Positions 16,634 to 25,420 of a stretch of DNA of 64,000 bases are shown here, piece after piece; position 1 is the first letter of the stretch; each line of letters opens with the position of its first letter. A program made the position numbers and the translations under genes. The notes under the pieces were generated by a model. That model saw only the letters and a list, made by a program, of their open reading frames with translations, was not told the origin of the DNA and searched no databases. The stretch comes from Bacteroidales bacterium (GTDB lineage: Bacteria; Bacteroidota; Bacteroidia; Bacteroidales; UBA932). The stretch covers positions 86,829-150,828 of the forward strand of contig JAFTWQ010000022.1 in NCBI GenBank assembly GCA_017465225.1. The letters are read 5' to 3'.

Positions 16634-19600
16634 TGGGAAGGTTCTGTAGGATATTGCTGCTTACTGCAGTATCGTTCATTGGGGGTGCGGCTTTTGCTGG
16701 AGCAAAGTCCGAGCCCCTTGAACTCATTTTCGAGCATTACACGTCTGACGACGGACTGCCTCACAATTCGATATGTGACATCCATCAGGACCGTGAGGGC
16801 TATCTATGGCTGTGTACGTGGTACGGACTGAGCCGATATGACGGCAACGGTTTCGTGAACTATACCATGCTTCCCGGGGATTATTCGAATCTGTCCCACA
16901 ACAGGATCCTTTCGGTCGATGAGGATGCGGAAGGATATCTCTGGGTTACGACATATGATTATCATGTCTATCGCTTTGATGTCGATACAGAGGAATTTGT
17001 GGCTGTGCCGGCGGATCTGGAAGGTTTTCCTGACACAAACATGAAGGTCGGGGAAGTGCTTTGCGACTCGAAGGGAGATGTGTGGGTTGCAGTCGACGGA
17101 GCAGGCCTGCTGAGGGTGCGTCCGGATCTTTCGTACATTGCGTATTTCGGTACGAACGGGCCGGTGGGCAAGAATGTCTCGGACATTTATGAGGATTCCG
17201 ACGGCAATGTCTATGCGGTCTCAGAGTCAGGTGTCGCCATGTTCGGCGAGGAAAAGCATTCTCTGCTTTCGCGTAATGCGGATGTGAGGGCCTTTGCCGA
17301 GACCGATGAGTCCATCTTCTTCCTGTCTGAAGACCATCTTCTTGCGATCGACAAGACAACCCGTGAACAGTCCAGGGCTGACCTCAAGTCGCTGGGACTT
17401 TCCGGTGCCGTGACGATGACCATTACCGGAGGACGTATATTTGTCGGTTTCCGTGACAATGCTGTGGCTGCAGTCGATTCAAAGACCTTGCAGGCCAAGG
17501 TACACAGGACGGACATGGGACGTGTCAGGTATCTTTTCCCTGATCCGGACGGACTGCTCTGGATCGCGACTGACCGTACCGGAATATGGTCATACAATCC
17601 ATCGGGAGACCGTTTCAGGCATTATGAGCACAGCAATAACGTGATGTCATATTATGTCGACACTCTCGCAAGGGTCGAGACACAGGGAGACAGGACCTGG
17701 ATAAAGATGAACAACTGGGGTTTCGGCTATTATGACAGGGCCCTTGATGAGATTGTCCCTCTGAACAATGTCAAGGAGCATGCGGACAACAGGTTCATGA
17801 ACGGTGTTGCGTGCTTCGAGGTTGACAGATCGGGTGTCTTATGGATGTCGACGGTTGGCCGGGGCCTTGAAAGGGTGACAGCCATCAATCCGAGGATTGA
17901 TGTGATCGTGCCTCCTGCATTGTCCGAGGACAGCTCTTCGTCGGAGGTGCGTGCCATGCTGCGTGACAGCAAGGGGCAGCTTTGGGTGGCGACAAAGAGC
18001 CGTGAGCTTTTCCGATATTCTCCGGACTTGAGTTCGTGCAGACGTTTCCCGGACGGAAAGAGTGGCGATATCGGAGTTATATATTCGATCTTTGAAGATT
18101 CGCATGGCAATATATGGCTTGGAACAAAGGGTGACGGACTCATCAGGATGAAACCGGCCGGACCGGACTATGAGTGGAAGAGGTTCAGATGGAATCCGTT
18201 CGATCCTGAATCCTTGAGCTCTAACAATATCTATTCGATTGAGCAGGATAATGACGGGCGCATATGGGTCGGGACATACGGAGGCGGACTTTCCATGCTG
18301 CCGGATGCCGACAGCGATGTCTTCGTTACTGTCCGGAATAATTTTCCGGATTATCCGCAGGTCGCAGGAGAAAGAGTAAGGTATCTCCATTGCATGCCTG
18401 ACGGAAGGATGCTGGTAGCGACTGTAAGCGGCCTTATCCTTTTTGAACCGTCGGACAGTCCCGAACTTACTGTGTTCAACCTGATCACCAAGATTCCAGG
18501 AGATGGTAACTCGTTGGGAAACAATGATATAATACATATCTTTACTGATGCCCGTGGCAATACGTGGCTCAGCACCTTCGGCGGTGGACTGAACCGGATA
18601 TATTTTGAGAACGGTCTGCCTCGCTTCGAGATAATCAGCTCCGAAAACGGCCTTGCCAGCAATATCGTCCATTCTGCAATGGCTGATGATGACGGTACCA
18701 TATGGATAGCTACCGAAGCTGGTCTTTCTGCGTATGACCCGGAAACTTCCGCCGTAAGGAATTTTACCAAATATGATGGCGTGAGCCCGACGTCTTTCAG
18801 CGAAGCTACCTGCGTGGCCATGGATGACGGATGCATCTTGTTCGGAACATATGACAATGTATACAAGGTCGATCCGAAGCGCTTCGAGCCATCTCCGAGG
18901 GACAGCAGGCTTGTGCTGTCAGGCCTCAGCATTGACGGGGTCAGGACACCTTTCACTGACAGGATGGTCATTCCTCACGACTGCTCGTTCTTCAGGATCG
19001 ATTTCGCGTCACTGGATTTCAGCGCCAGCGGCAAGACCTCGTTCTCATATATGCTCGAAGGTTATGACAAGGCGTGGATTTCCGGCTCAGGAAACAATGC
19101 GGCTACATATTCGCGTATCCCGCCCGGCAATTATGTCTTCAAGGTCAGGGATTCATATTCTGAAGATGTACTTCCGGAAGATATGGTAAGCATAAAGGTC
19201 AGGGTGAAGCCTTCTGTATGGAATTCCGCTCTTGCACGTGTCATTTATGTACTTCTGATTCTGGCTGTAGTGGCGTTGATAATCAGGATCTTCCTTGCAT
19301 CGATGAAGCTCCGCAGCAATGTGAGGCTTGAGCAGAGCCTTAACGATATCAAGGCCAGGTTCTTTACAAATGTCTCCCATGAGCTTCGTACTCCTCTGAC
19401 TCTTATCCTGGGAGGAATCGAGGACATAAACAGGAAGACTCCTTCCGGCGATCAGAATGAATACAGCGTCAATCTTGTCCAGAAGAATGCCAAGAGGATG
19501 CTTACCCTTGTGAATCAGCTCCTTGATACAAGATCCATCGCTGACGGAAAGATGAAGCTGAACGTGAGCCGCTTTGATGTGGTAAAGCTTGTTCAGGATG

Positions 19601-20910
19601 TATATGACGATTTCAGGGATATGTCTGTCGAGCGTCATATGGAGCTTCGTACGGTCAAGTCGGTGGATACCCTCATGGTATGGGGAGACGCGATGAGGCT
19701 TGAGGCTCTTGTCTACAATCTGCTTTCCAATGCATTCAAATATACTTCTGACGGAGGTAAGATTGAAGTGGGAGTCCTTTACAGGGAAGGCGATGCTGAA
19801 TTCCGTATCATGGTGAAGGATAATGGAATAGGCGTGCCGAAGGAGAACCGCAGGAGCATATTCGAGCCATTCACCAAAGGCAAGGTTTCTGCATTCGGAG
19901 GCATGGCGAGCAGCGGCATCGGTCTTTCGTTCTGCAAGGAGATCACCGACATGCATGGGGGAGAGATCTGGGTTGAAAGCGCAGCAGGTGAAGGCTCGAA
20001 ATTCTTCGTAAGGCTTCCTATGGACCGGGAGCGCTTCTCGAATGAAACGGCCCGTTTCGTCGATGCCGAACCGGAGATCCAGCCGTCCGAGACTCATGGC
20101 CTTAGCAGGTTCAAGGTCGAATCAAGCCATCCTGAAGGTGCATTGAAAGTGCTCGTGGTCGAAGATAATGCAGAACTGAAGATATACATATATAACAGTC
20201 TGGCGGGAAAATATGAGGTCAGGGATGCTTCGAATGGAAAGGAGGCATTGCAGGTGATGGCTTCCGGATGGATGCCGGATATGATCGTTACCGACCTTAT
20301 GATGCCGGAGATGGACGGTATCGAGCTCATCAACCATGTACGCAGCGATTTCAGCACCAGTCACATCCCGATTGTCATGATCACTGCAAAGCATGAAGAT
20401 GATACTCAGCTGAAGGCTATGAAATACGGTGCTGACGGCTATATCGCGAAGCCTTTTACCATGGAGCTTCTCATGGCCCGCATCGACAATATGCTTGACA
20501 GAAGGAAAGCATTGATCTCCAGGATGTCAGAGCAGAAGAAGGTGGACATTTCTCCGGAGGAGATAGTCATCACCGATAAGGATGAACAGCTGATAAAGAA
20601 GGTGATGGTATGGCTGGAGGAACATGTTGCGGATGCGGAAGTGACTGTGGATCAGCTCGCCGCGTATGTCGGAATGGGACGAACCTCAATGTACAACAAG
20701 GTGAAGGGCCTGACCGGAAAGTCACCTGTGGAGCTTATTCAGGAATTCAGGATGGAGAAGGCCACATATTACCTGAAGAGCGGACAGTTCTCGGTTTCCG
20801 AAACATCCTATAAGGTCGGATTCTCAGATCCGGGATACTTCAGCCGAAGCTTCAAGAAGCATTTCGGAGTTTCCCCTGCGGAATATATGAAACAGAATAA
20901 AAATTCATGA
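16633..20910 (+). CDS. Hybrid two-component system regulator (HTCS), AraC output
   Basis: A 1425-residue one-protein signalling system that senses an oligosaccharide in the periplasm and activates PUL genes. Layout: signal peptide (about 1-25), two-part beta-propeller sensor with repeated D-G-x-I/L-W-x-G/A-T blades (to about 760), Y_Y_Y domain (about 770-860), membrane helix (about 868-889), HisKA with F-T-N-V-S-H-E-L-R-T-P (His916), HATPase (N-A-F-K-Y and G-I-G-L-S), receiver domain (V-T-D-L-M-M-P, Asp1221) and AraC-type HTH at the end. All phospho-acceptors are intact. The ATG overlaps the esterase stop. An upstream in-frame ATG is rejected because it lies inside the esterase and adds no signal peptide. 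Confidence 0.96.
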   Translation: MGRFCRILLLTAVSFIGGAAFAGAKSEPLELIFEHYTSDDGLPHNSICDIHQDREGYLWLCTWYGLSRYDGNGFVNYTMLPGDYSNLSHNRILSVDEDAEGYLWVTTYDYHVYRFDVDTEEFVAVPADLEGFPDTNMKVGEVLCDSKGDVWVAVDGAGLLRVRPDLSYIAYFGTNGPVGKNVSDIYEDSDGNVYAVSESGVAMFGEEKHSLLSRNADVRAFAETDESIFFLSEDHLLAIDKTTREQSRADLKSLGLSGAVTMTITGGRIFVGFRDNAVAAVDSKTLQAKVHRTDMGRVRYLFPDPDGLLWIATDRTGIWSYNPSGDRFRHYEHSNNVMSYYVDTLARVETQGDRTWIKMNNWGFGYYDRALDEIVPLNNVKEHADNRFMNGVACFEVDRSGVLWMSTVGRGLERVTAINPRIDVIVPPALSEDSSSSEVRAMLRDSKGQLWVATKSRELFRYSPDLSSCRRFPDGKSGDIGVIYSIFEDSHGNIWLGTKGDGLIRMKPAGPDYEWKRFRWNPFDPESLSSNNIYSIEQDNDGRIWVGTYGGGLSMLPDADSDVFVTVRNNFPDYPQVAGERVRYLHCMPDGRMLVATVSGLILFEPSDSPELTVFNLITKIPGDGNSLGNNDIIHIFTDARGNTWLSTFGGGLNRIYFENGLPRFEIISSENGLASNIVHSAMADDDGTIWIATEAGLSAYDPETSAVRNFTKYDGVSPTSFSEATCVAMDDGCILFGTYDNVYKVDPKRFEPSPRDSRLVLSGLSIDGVRTPFTDRMVIPHDCSFFRIDFASLDFSASGKTSFSYMLEGYDKAWISGSGNNAATYSRIPPGNYVFKVRDSYSEDVLPEDMVSIKVRVKPSVWNSALARVIYVLLILAVVALIIRIFLASMKLRSNVRLEQSLNDIKARFFTNVSHELRTPLTLILGGIEDINRKTPSGDQNEYSVNLVQKNAKRMLTLVNQLLDTRSIADGKMKLNVSRFDVVKLVQDVYDDFRDMSVERHMELRTVKSVDTLMVWGDAMRLEALVYNLLSNAFKYTSDGGKIEVGVLYREGDAEFRIMVKDNGIGVPKENRRSIFEPFTKGKVSAFGGMASSGIGLSFCKEITDMHGGEIWVESAAGEGSKFFVRLPMDRERFSNETARFVDAEPEIQPSETHGLSRFKVESSHPEGALKVLVVEDNAELKIYIYNSLAGKYEVRDASNGKEALQVMASGWMPDMIVTDLMMPEMDGIELINHVRSDFSTSHIPIVMITAKHEDDTQLKAMKYGADGYIAKPFTMELLMARIDNMLDRRKALISRMSEQKKVDISPEEIVITDKDEQLIKKVMVWLEEHVADAEVTVDQLAAYVGMGRTSMYNKVKGLTGKSPVELIQEFRMEKATYYLKSGQFSVSETSYKVGFSDPGYFSRSFKKHFGVSPAEYMKQNKNS

Positions 20911-20917
20911 CCATACT

Positions 20918-23281
20918 ATGAAAAGGATCGCTTTACTTCTTTTTTCTCTTTCCGTTGCCTTTACGGTGATGGCCCAGACTCCTTATTCCGTAAGGATGAT
21001 ACAGTCTGAAATGAAGAGAAATCCCGATGCTACATATCTGGATGGCAGGAACGGCGAAAGAAAGTGGAACTATACGACCGGGCTTGAACTCAAGTCTTTC
21101 CTTGATGCGGCCAAGCGCTATGATATGCCGGAAGTCGTGGAGTATGTCCGTGCCTGGGCTGATACCATGGCGACGGAGAAGGGTGAAGTATATAAGTACA
21201 AGAAGTCCAATTACAATGTGGACCACATCTGTCCTGCACGTATATATTTCGATCTTCACGATATGTATGGTGATGAGGACAAGCGTTACCGCCGTGTGAC
21301 CAGGATGATCCGTGAGCAGATCGACGATCAGCCTCGCACTCAGTCCGGAGAGTTCTGGCACAAGCAGATATATCCGCATCAGGTGTGGCTGGACGGCTTC
21401 TATATGGCTCTTCCTTTCTATGCCGAGTATACAAAGAGATATGCTCCGAAGGAGCAGAAGGATTCGCTCTTTGCAGACATCGTCCATCAGTTCACAGCAG
21501 GTGCGAAAAACACTCTGGACCCGGCTACAGGCCTCTTCCGCCACGCGTGGGACGAGTCGATGTCAATGTTCTGGTGCGATCCCGAGACCGGACTTTCCGA
21601 GCATGCCTGGGGACGCGCGAACGGCTGGTATGCTGTCGCTTTGGTCGAGGTCCTGGATTATCTTCCTGAAAAGCATCCGGGAAGGCAGGAGCTTATCGAC
21701 CAGCTCAACTATTTCCTTGAAGTGCTTCCGAAGTGGGCAGACAAGGAGACCGGCATGTGGTATCAGGTACTTGACTGTCCGGAACGTGAGGGCAACTATC
21801 AGGAGGCTACCTGCTCGATCATGTTCACATATGCCTTCCTCAAAGGATTGAGAATGGGATATATCGATGACTCACATAAGGATTATATCCTCGGACTGTA
21901 TCCGAAGTTCATTGACCGCTTCATTCGTGAAAATGAAGACGGAACAATCTCAATGACAGACTGTTGCGCTGTCGGAGGTCTTGGCGGAAAGCAGATGCGA
22001 AAGGGAGATTTCGAGTATTATCTCAGCGAGCCGATCATAGAGAACGACTGCAAGGGCGTCGGACCTTTCATCTGGGCGTCTCTCGAGTGGGAGGCAAGGC
22101 ATAATATCGATTATTTTCCGGAGCGTGATCTTCCTGTAGCTTTTGAAGGAGCAGAAGGCTGCGGAAAATATACCGTCGGAGGCCGTGGAGGCAAGGAGTA
22201 TGTCGTGACTTCTCTTGCAGATGATGGTTCGGAGGGTACTCTCCGTCATGCCGTCGAGGCCGAAGGACCAAGAACAGTGACTTTTGCTGTGAGCGGAGAC
22301 ATCCATCTTACCGCTCCGCTGAATATCCGTAATCCTTATCTCTCCATTCTTGGCCAGACCGCTCCCGGAAAGGGAATTACCCTTAGGGATCATAACGTGT
22401 TTATAACTGCCGATCAGGTCATAATAAGGTATCTGCGTGTCAGATTGGGAACAAGATACGGTGTGGAAGCAGATGCTATGGGTGCGAGACATTGCCGTAA
22501 TATCATCATAGACCACTGCTCTATCAGTTGGGCTACCGATGAAAATGCTTCGTTCTATAATTTCAGAGATGCAACAGTCCAGTGGTGCATCATTTCAGAG
22601 GCTTTGAATTCTTCTGTCCATCACAAGGGACAGCATGGCTACGGCGGCATATGGGGCGGCAGGAATGTTTCCTTCCATCATAACCTCTTTGCTCATAACA
22701 ACAGCCGCAACCCTCGTTTCGACCATCCGCGACTCTACCATGGATCGGATCTTCTGTATAACAGGGGAACGGTAGATTTTGTGAACAATGTCGTCTATAA
22801 CTGGGGAATGAAGGCTATTTATGGTGGTGAGGAGGGCTGGTTCAACCTGATAAAGAATTATTTCCGTCCAGGTCCTGCTACTCGCAATCTTGACGGGGAA
22901 TGGCTCGAAATGAGTACCTCGGAGACTACTTCCATGACTCCTGGGAACTTCTGCGCATATGGTAATGAATATGATATAAGTGCTGTGGAAGAAGGCGGAT
23001 ATGAGGGCAGAAAGCCTAGCAAGTTGAAGATAGCCAATATGGGGCATCATTATTATTGGAAATGCAAACCCAGACCGTTCCCTATCAGTGTATCTTTGGA
23101 ACCTAAGTCCCAGTATGCTCCATATGCATATAAGGAAATCCTCAAACATGCCGGAGCCTCGAAGAAGCGCGACGCCGTTGACAAGCGTATCATAAAGGAA
23201 GTGAAGAAGGGCAAGGCGACATACCGAGGCTCCGTGACCGGCTATCCCGGCATCATCGACTCCGAAAAAGACATAAAATAA
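20918..23281 (+). CDS. GH105 unsaturated uronyl hydrolase - PL1 pectate lyase fusion
   Basis: A 787-residue secreted protein with a Sec signal peptide (cleavage near V-M-A-Q, residue 20). The N-terminal part (about 25-400) is an (alpha/alpha)6 GH105 hydrolase with H-Q-V-W-L-D-G-F-Y-M near 150 and H-A-W-G-R-A-N-G-W-Y near 230; it removes the 4,5-unsaturated uronic acid left by lyases. The C-terminal part (about 410-740) is a PL1 beta-helix opening with F-E-G-A-E-G-C-G and G-G-R-G-G, and carrying I-I-D-H-C-S-I-S-W and G-Y-G-G-I-W-G-G. Lyase and product-trimming activities in one chain imply direct hand-over. It starts 7 bases after the regulator. Confidence 0.92.
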   Translation: MKRIALLLFSLSVAFTVMAQTPYSVRMIQSEMKRNPDATYLDGRNGERKWNYTTGLELKSFLDAAKRYDMPEVVEYVRAWADTMATEKGEVYKYKKSNYNVDHICPARIYFDLHDMYGDEDKRYRRVTRMIREQIDDQPRTQSGEFWHKQIYPHQVWLDGFYMALPFYAEYTKRYAPKEQKDSLFADIVHQFTAGAKNTLDPATGLFRHAWDESMSMFWCDPETGLSEHAWGRANGWYAVALVEVLDYLPEKHPGRQELIDQLNYFLEVLPKWADKETGMWYQVLDCPEREGNYQEATCSIMFTYAFLKGLRMGYIDDSHKDYILGLYPKFIDRFIRENEDGTISMTDCCAVGGLGGKQMRKGDFEYYLSEPIIENDCKGVGPFIWASLEWEARHNIDYFPERDLPVAFEGAEGCGKYTVGGRGGKEYVVTSLADDGSEGTLRHAVEAEGPRTVTFAVSGDIHLTAPLNIRNPYLSILGQTAPGKGITLRDHNVFITADQVIIRYLRVRLGTRYGVEADAMGARHCRNIIIDHCSISWATDENASFYNFRDATVQWCIISEALNSSVHHKGQHGYGGIWGGRNVSFHHNLFAHNNSRNPRFDHPRLYHGSDLLYNRGTVDFVNNVVYNWGMKAIYGGEEGWFNLIKNYFRPGPATRNLDGEWLEMSTSETTSMTPGNFCAYGNEYDISAVEEGGYEGRKPSKLKIANMGHHYYWKCKPRPFPISVSLEPKSQYAPYAYKEILKHAGASKKRDAVDKRIIKEVKKGKATYRGSVTGYPGIIDSEKDIK

Positions 23282-23287
23282 CCTCTC

Positions 23288-23386
23288 TGTCATCCTGAAC
23301 TTACTTGTCATCCTGAACTTACTTGTCATCCTGAACCTCTCTGTCATCCTGAACCTCTCTGTCATCCTGAACGAAGTGAAGGATCT
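23288..23386 (+). repeat. Tandem 18-bp repeat ending in the hairpin element
   Basis: TGTCATCCTGAAC recurs at 23288, 23306, 23324, 23342 and 23360, exactly every 18 bp. The spacers are TTACT twice and CTCTC-type twice. The last copy continues into the full element: arms ATCCT and AGGAT around the loop GAACGAAGTGA, ending CT at 23386, 14 bases before the PL1 start codon. It fills nearly the whole gap after the GH105-PL1 gene. Confidence 0.9.
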
Positions 23387-23400
23387 TTAACCGAAACAAT

Positions 23401-25275
23401 ATGAAACTGAACAGAATAATTCCAATACTGCTTCTGACCATTCTCGCAGCCTGCCAGCCTGACGACCCTGTAGTCCCGCAGGAGATTCAGGCACCTGCCG
23501 GTGTGAAGCTTGTCTCCGCTACCCAGACATCCCTTGTATTCTCATGGAATGAGGTTGAAGGGGCGGATTATTATGTCGCAAGGCTTGAAACGGCTGACGG
23601 TACATTGGTACCCGGAGGGCAGACAAGCACGCGTGAAACATCGGTCGGCTATGAGGATCTTGATCTCGGCACAACCTATTCGTTCAAGGTGAGGGCAAAG
23701 GCCGGTGAACAGGATTCCCCATATTCTTCAGCAATTACCGCAAGCACATTGGAGGCGGGTGAAGAGCCTGTTCCAGGACCAGACCCCAAGCCGGAACCTG
23801 GCCAGGATCCGGTTCCTAATGAATATTATTCACAGTTCAAGATACCTGAACACGAGGACCAGCATGCCAGAGCGCTTGCATTCCCTGGCGCGGAAGGCGG
23901 CGGAATGTATACGACAGGCGGACGCGGAGGCAAGGTCATACATGTCACAACACTTGCGGATAGCGGCGCAGGCTCGCTCCGTGCTGCCTTGAACGAATCG
24001 GGTGTCAGGACTATCGTTTTCGATGTCGCTGGTCTGATCGAGCTCAAGTCGGGCCTGAAGATCGGCAAGGGAGATGTGACCATTGCTGGCCAGACTGCTC
24101 CCGGTGACGGAATCTGTCTGAAGAATTTCACTACCCAGCTGTCAGCGAGCAATGTCATAATCCGTTTCATCCGTTTCCGTATGGGAGATGAGGCGAAGCA
24201 GGAAAACGATGCCATCTGGGGACGTTATAATGAGAATGTAATCCTTGATCATTGTTCTATGTCATGGTCGACGGACGAGTGCTCGTCATTCTATGCAAAC
24301 AGGAACTTCACGATGCAGTGGTGCATTCTGACTGAAAGTCTCAAGGCGTCCGTCCATGGAAAGGGAAATCACGGATATGGTGGCATATGGGGAGGAAAGG
24401 ATGCGTCGTTCCATCATAATATGCTGTCTGACCATGACAGCCGCAATCCTCGCATCGATCATCCGCAGATCTATGGCGATTATGTCTCGACTCATCGTGG
24501 AAGCGTGGATTACAGGAACAATGCTGTATATAACTGGGGATCGAATTCCACCTATGGCGGTGAAAACGGATGGTTCAACATCGTCAACAATTATTACAAG
24601 CCAGGTCCTGCCTCAAAGAAGACCTCATATTTCGTGGATGCGTATGGCTCGTATGTCAAGGACGGGGTCACTTATGCTGACCGATATCCGGAACTCTACC
24701 TTTCCGGCAATGTCCATACGGGCAATGAGGGCATTACGGCCTCCAATGATGCGTCTGCCGTCTATTGGCATAACGGATCGGCATACGCAAACTTCAATAC
24801 GGTCTTCTCTTCGCCTCATCTGCTGTCAGGTCCGTCTTCGGAGGACATATATACGACAACCCATTCCGCATCAGATGCATTCGCCCGCATCTGCGAGGTA
24901 GGCGGTGCCTCTCTTGCAAGGGATGCCGTTGATGCCCGTGCATGTTCCGATGCACAGAGCGGAAAAGTCACATTCACCGACGGAGGAAACGGATCGAAGA
25001 ACGGTATAATCGATACCCAGACGGCTGTAGGAGGATGGCCTGTATATGAGGCGTCCGCCGCTGAAATTGAGAGAGTGAAGGATACGGACGGCGATGGAAT
25101 GCCGGACTGGTTCGAGGATATGTTCGGCCTGAAGAAGTCTGATGCCGCTGATGGAAATGCAAAGACTCTGGATTCATACGGACGTTATACCAATCTTGAG
25201 ATGTATCTCCACTATCTCGTGAAGGATATTGTGGAGATACAGAATGCCGGTGGCGAATACAAGAAATTGTCGTGA
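23401..25275 (+). CDS. PL1 pectate lyase lipoprotein with FN3 domain
   Basis: A 624-residue lipoprotein (L-A-A-C, Cys near residue 18, then Q-P-D-D-P, an acidic stretch fitting surface export). A fibronectin type III domain (about 33-118) and a Pro-rich linker (about 122-142) hold the catalytic PL1 beta-helix (about 158-510) away from the membrane. The PL1 part shares F-P-G-A-E-G-G-G, G-G-R-G-G, L-D-H-C-S-M-S-W and G-Y-G-G-I-W-G-G with the GH105-PL1 fusion, so the two lyases are paralogues. The end carries a calcium-type D-T-D-G-D-G-M-P-D-W motif (about 561). Likely the surface endo-lyase that starts pectin breakdown. Confidence 0.92.
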   Translation: MKLNRIIPILLLTILAACQPDDPVVPQEIQAPAGVKLVSATQTSLVFSWNEVEGADYYVARLETADGTLVPGGQTSTRETSVGYEDLDLGTTYSFKVRAKAGEQDSPYSSAITASTLEAGEEPVPGPDPKPEPGQDPVPNEYYSQFKIPEHEDQHARALAFPGAEGGGMYTTGGRGGKVIHVTTLADSGAGSLRAALNESGVRTIVFDVAGLIELKSGLKIGKGDVTIAGQTAPGDGICLKNFTTQLSASNVIIRFIRFRMGDEAKQENDAIWGRYNENVILDHCSMSWSTDECSSFYANRNFTMQWCILTESLKASVHGKGNHGYGGIWGGKDASFHHNMLSDHDSRNPRIDHPQIYGDYVSTHRGSVDYRNNAVYNWGSNSTYGGENGWFNIVNNYYKPGPASKKTSYFVDAYGSYVKDGVTYADRYPELYLSGNVHTGNEGITASNDASAVYWHNGSAYANFNTVFSSPHLLSGPSSEDIYTTTHSASDAFARICEVGGASLARDAVDARACSDAQSGKVTFTDGGNGSKNGIIDTQTAVGGWPVYEASAAEIERVKDTDGDGMPDWFEDMFGLKKSDAADGNAKTLDSYGRYTNLEMYLHYLVKDIVEIQNAGGEYKKLS

Positions 25276-25315
25276 ACGTGCACGGAAAATCGGGACGGTG
25301 ACAAAAAGTACAAAT

Positions 25316-25367
25316 AATGCGATAAAATTTACCAATTCACTTGGGCTATATTAGGTATTTTCGCATT
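25316..25367 (+). promoter_or_regulatory. Imperfect dyad in the leader region of susC
   Basis: The 145-base gap before susC contains 25316-25333 (AATGCGA..AAAA..TACC with two small insertions) facing 25354-25367 (GGTATTTTCGCATT), with 20 bases between. This could be the binding site of the hybrid regulator or an RNA hairpin. A shorter palindrome, TATGAAT-GGA-ATTCATA, follows at about 25367-25383. No consensus -7 box was identified. Confidence 0.45.
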
Positions 25368-25420
25368 ATGAATGGAATTCATAATTATTAACAACAAATA
25401 CTAACCAAACAATTTCTTTT

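Noticed and set aside
22595-23365. Antisense frame with repeated M-T-E-R-F-R peptide
   Set aside because: The repeated peptide is the translation of the 18-bp DNA repeat, and the rest lies opposite the PL1 domain.
23288-23372. CRISPR-like array
   Set aside because: The period is only 18 bp with 5-base spacers that are themselves repeated, and no cas genes are nearby.
25276-25420. Riboswitch or T-box before susC
   Set aside because: The gap has a dyad but no recognisable riboswitch core, and the distance suits a regulator site better.
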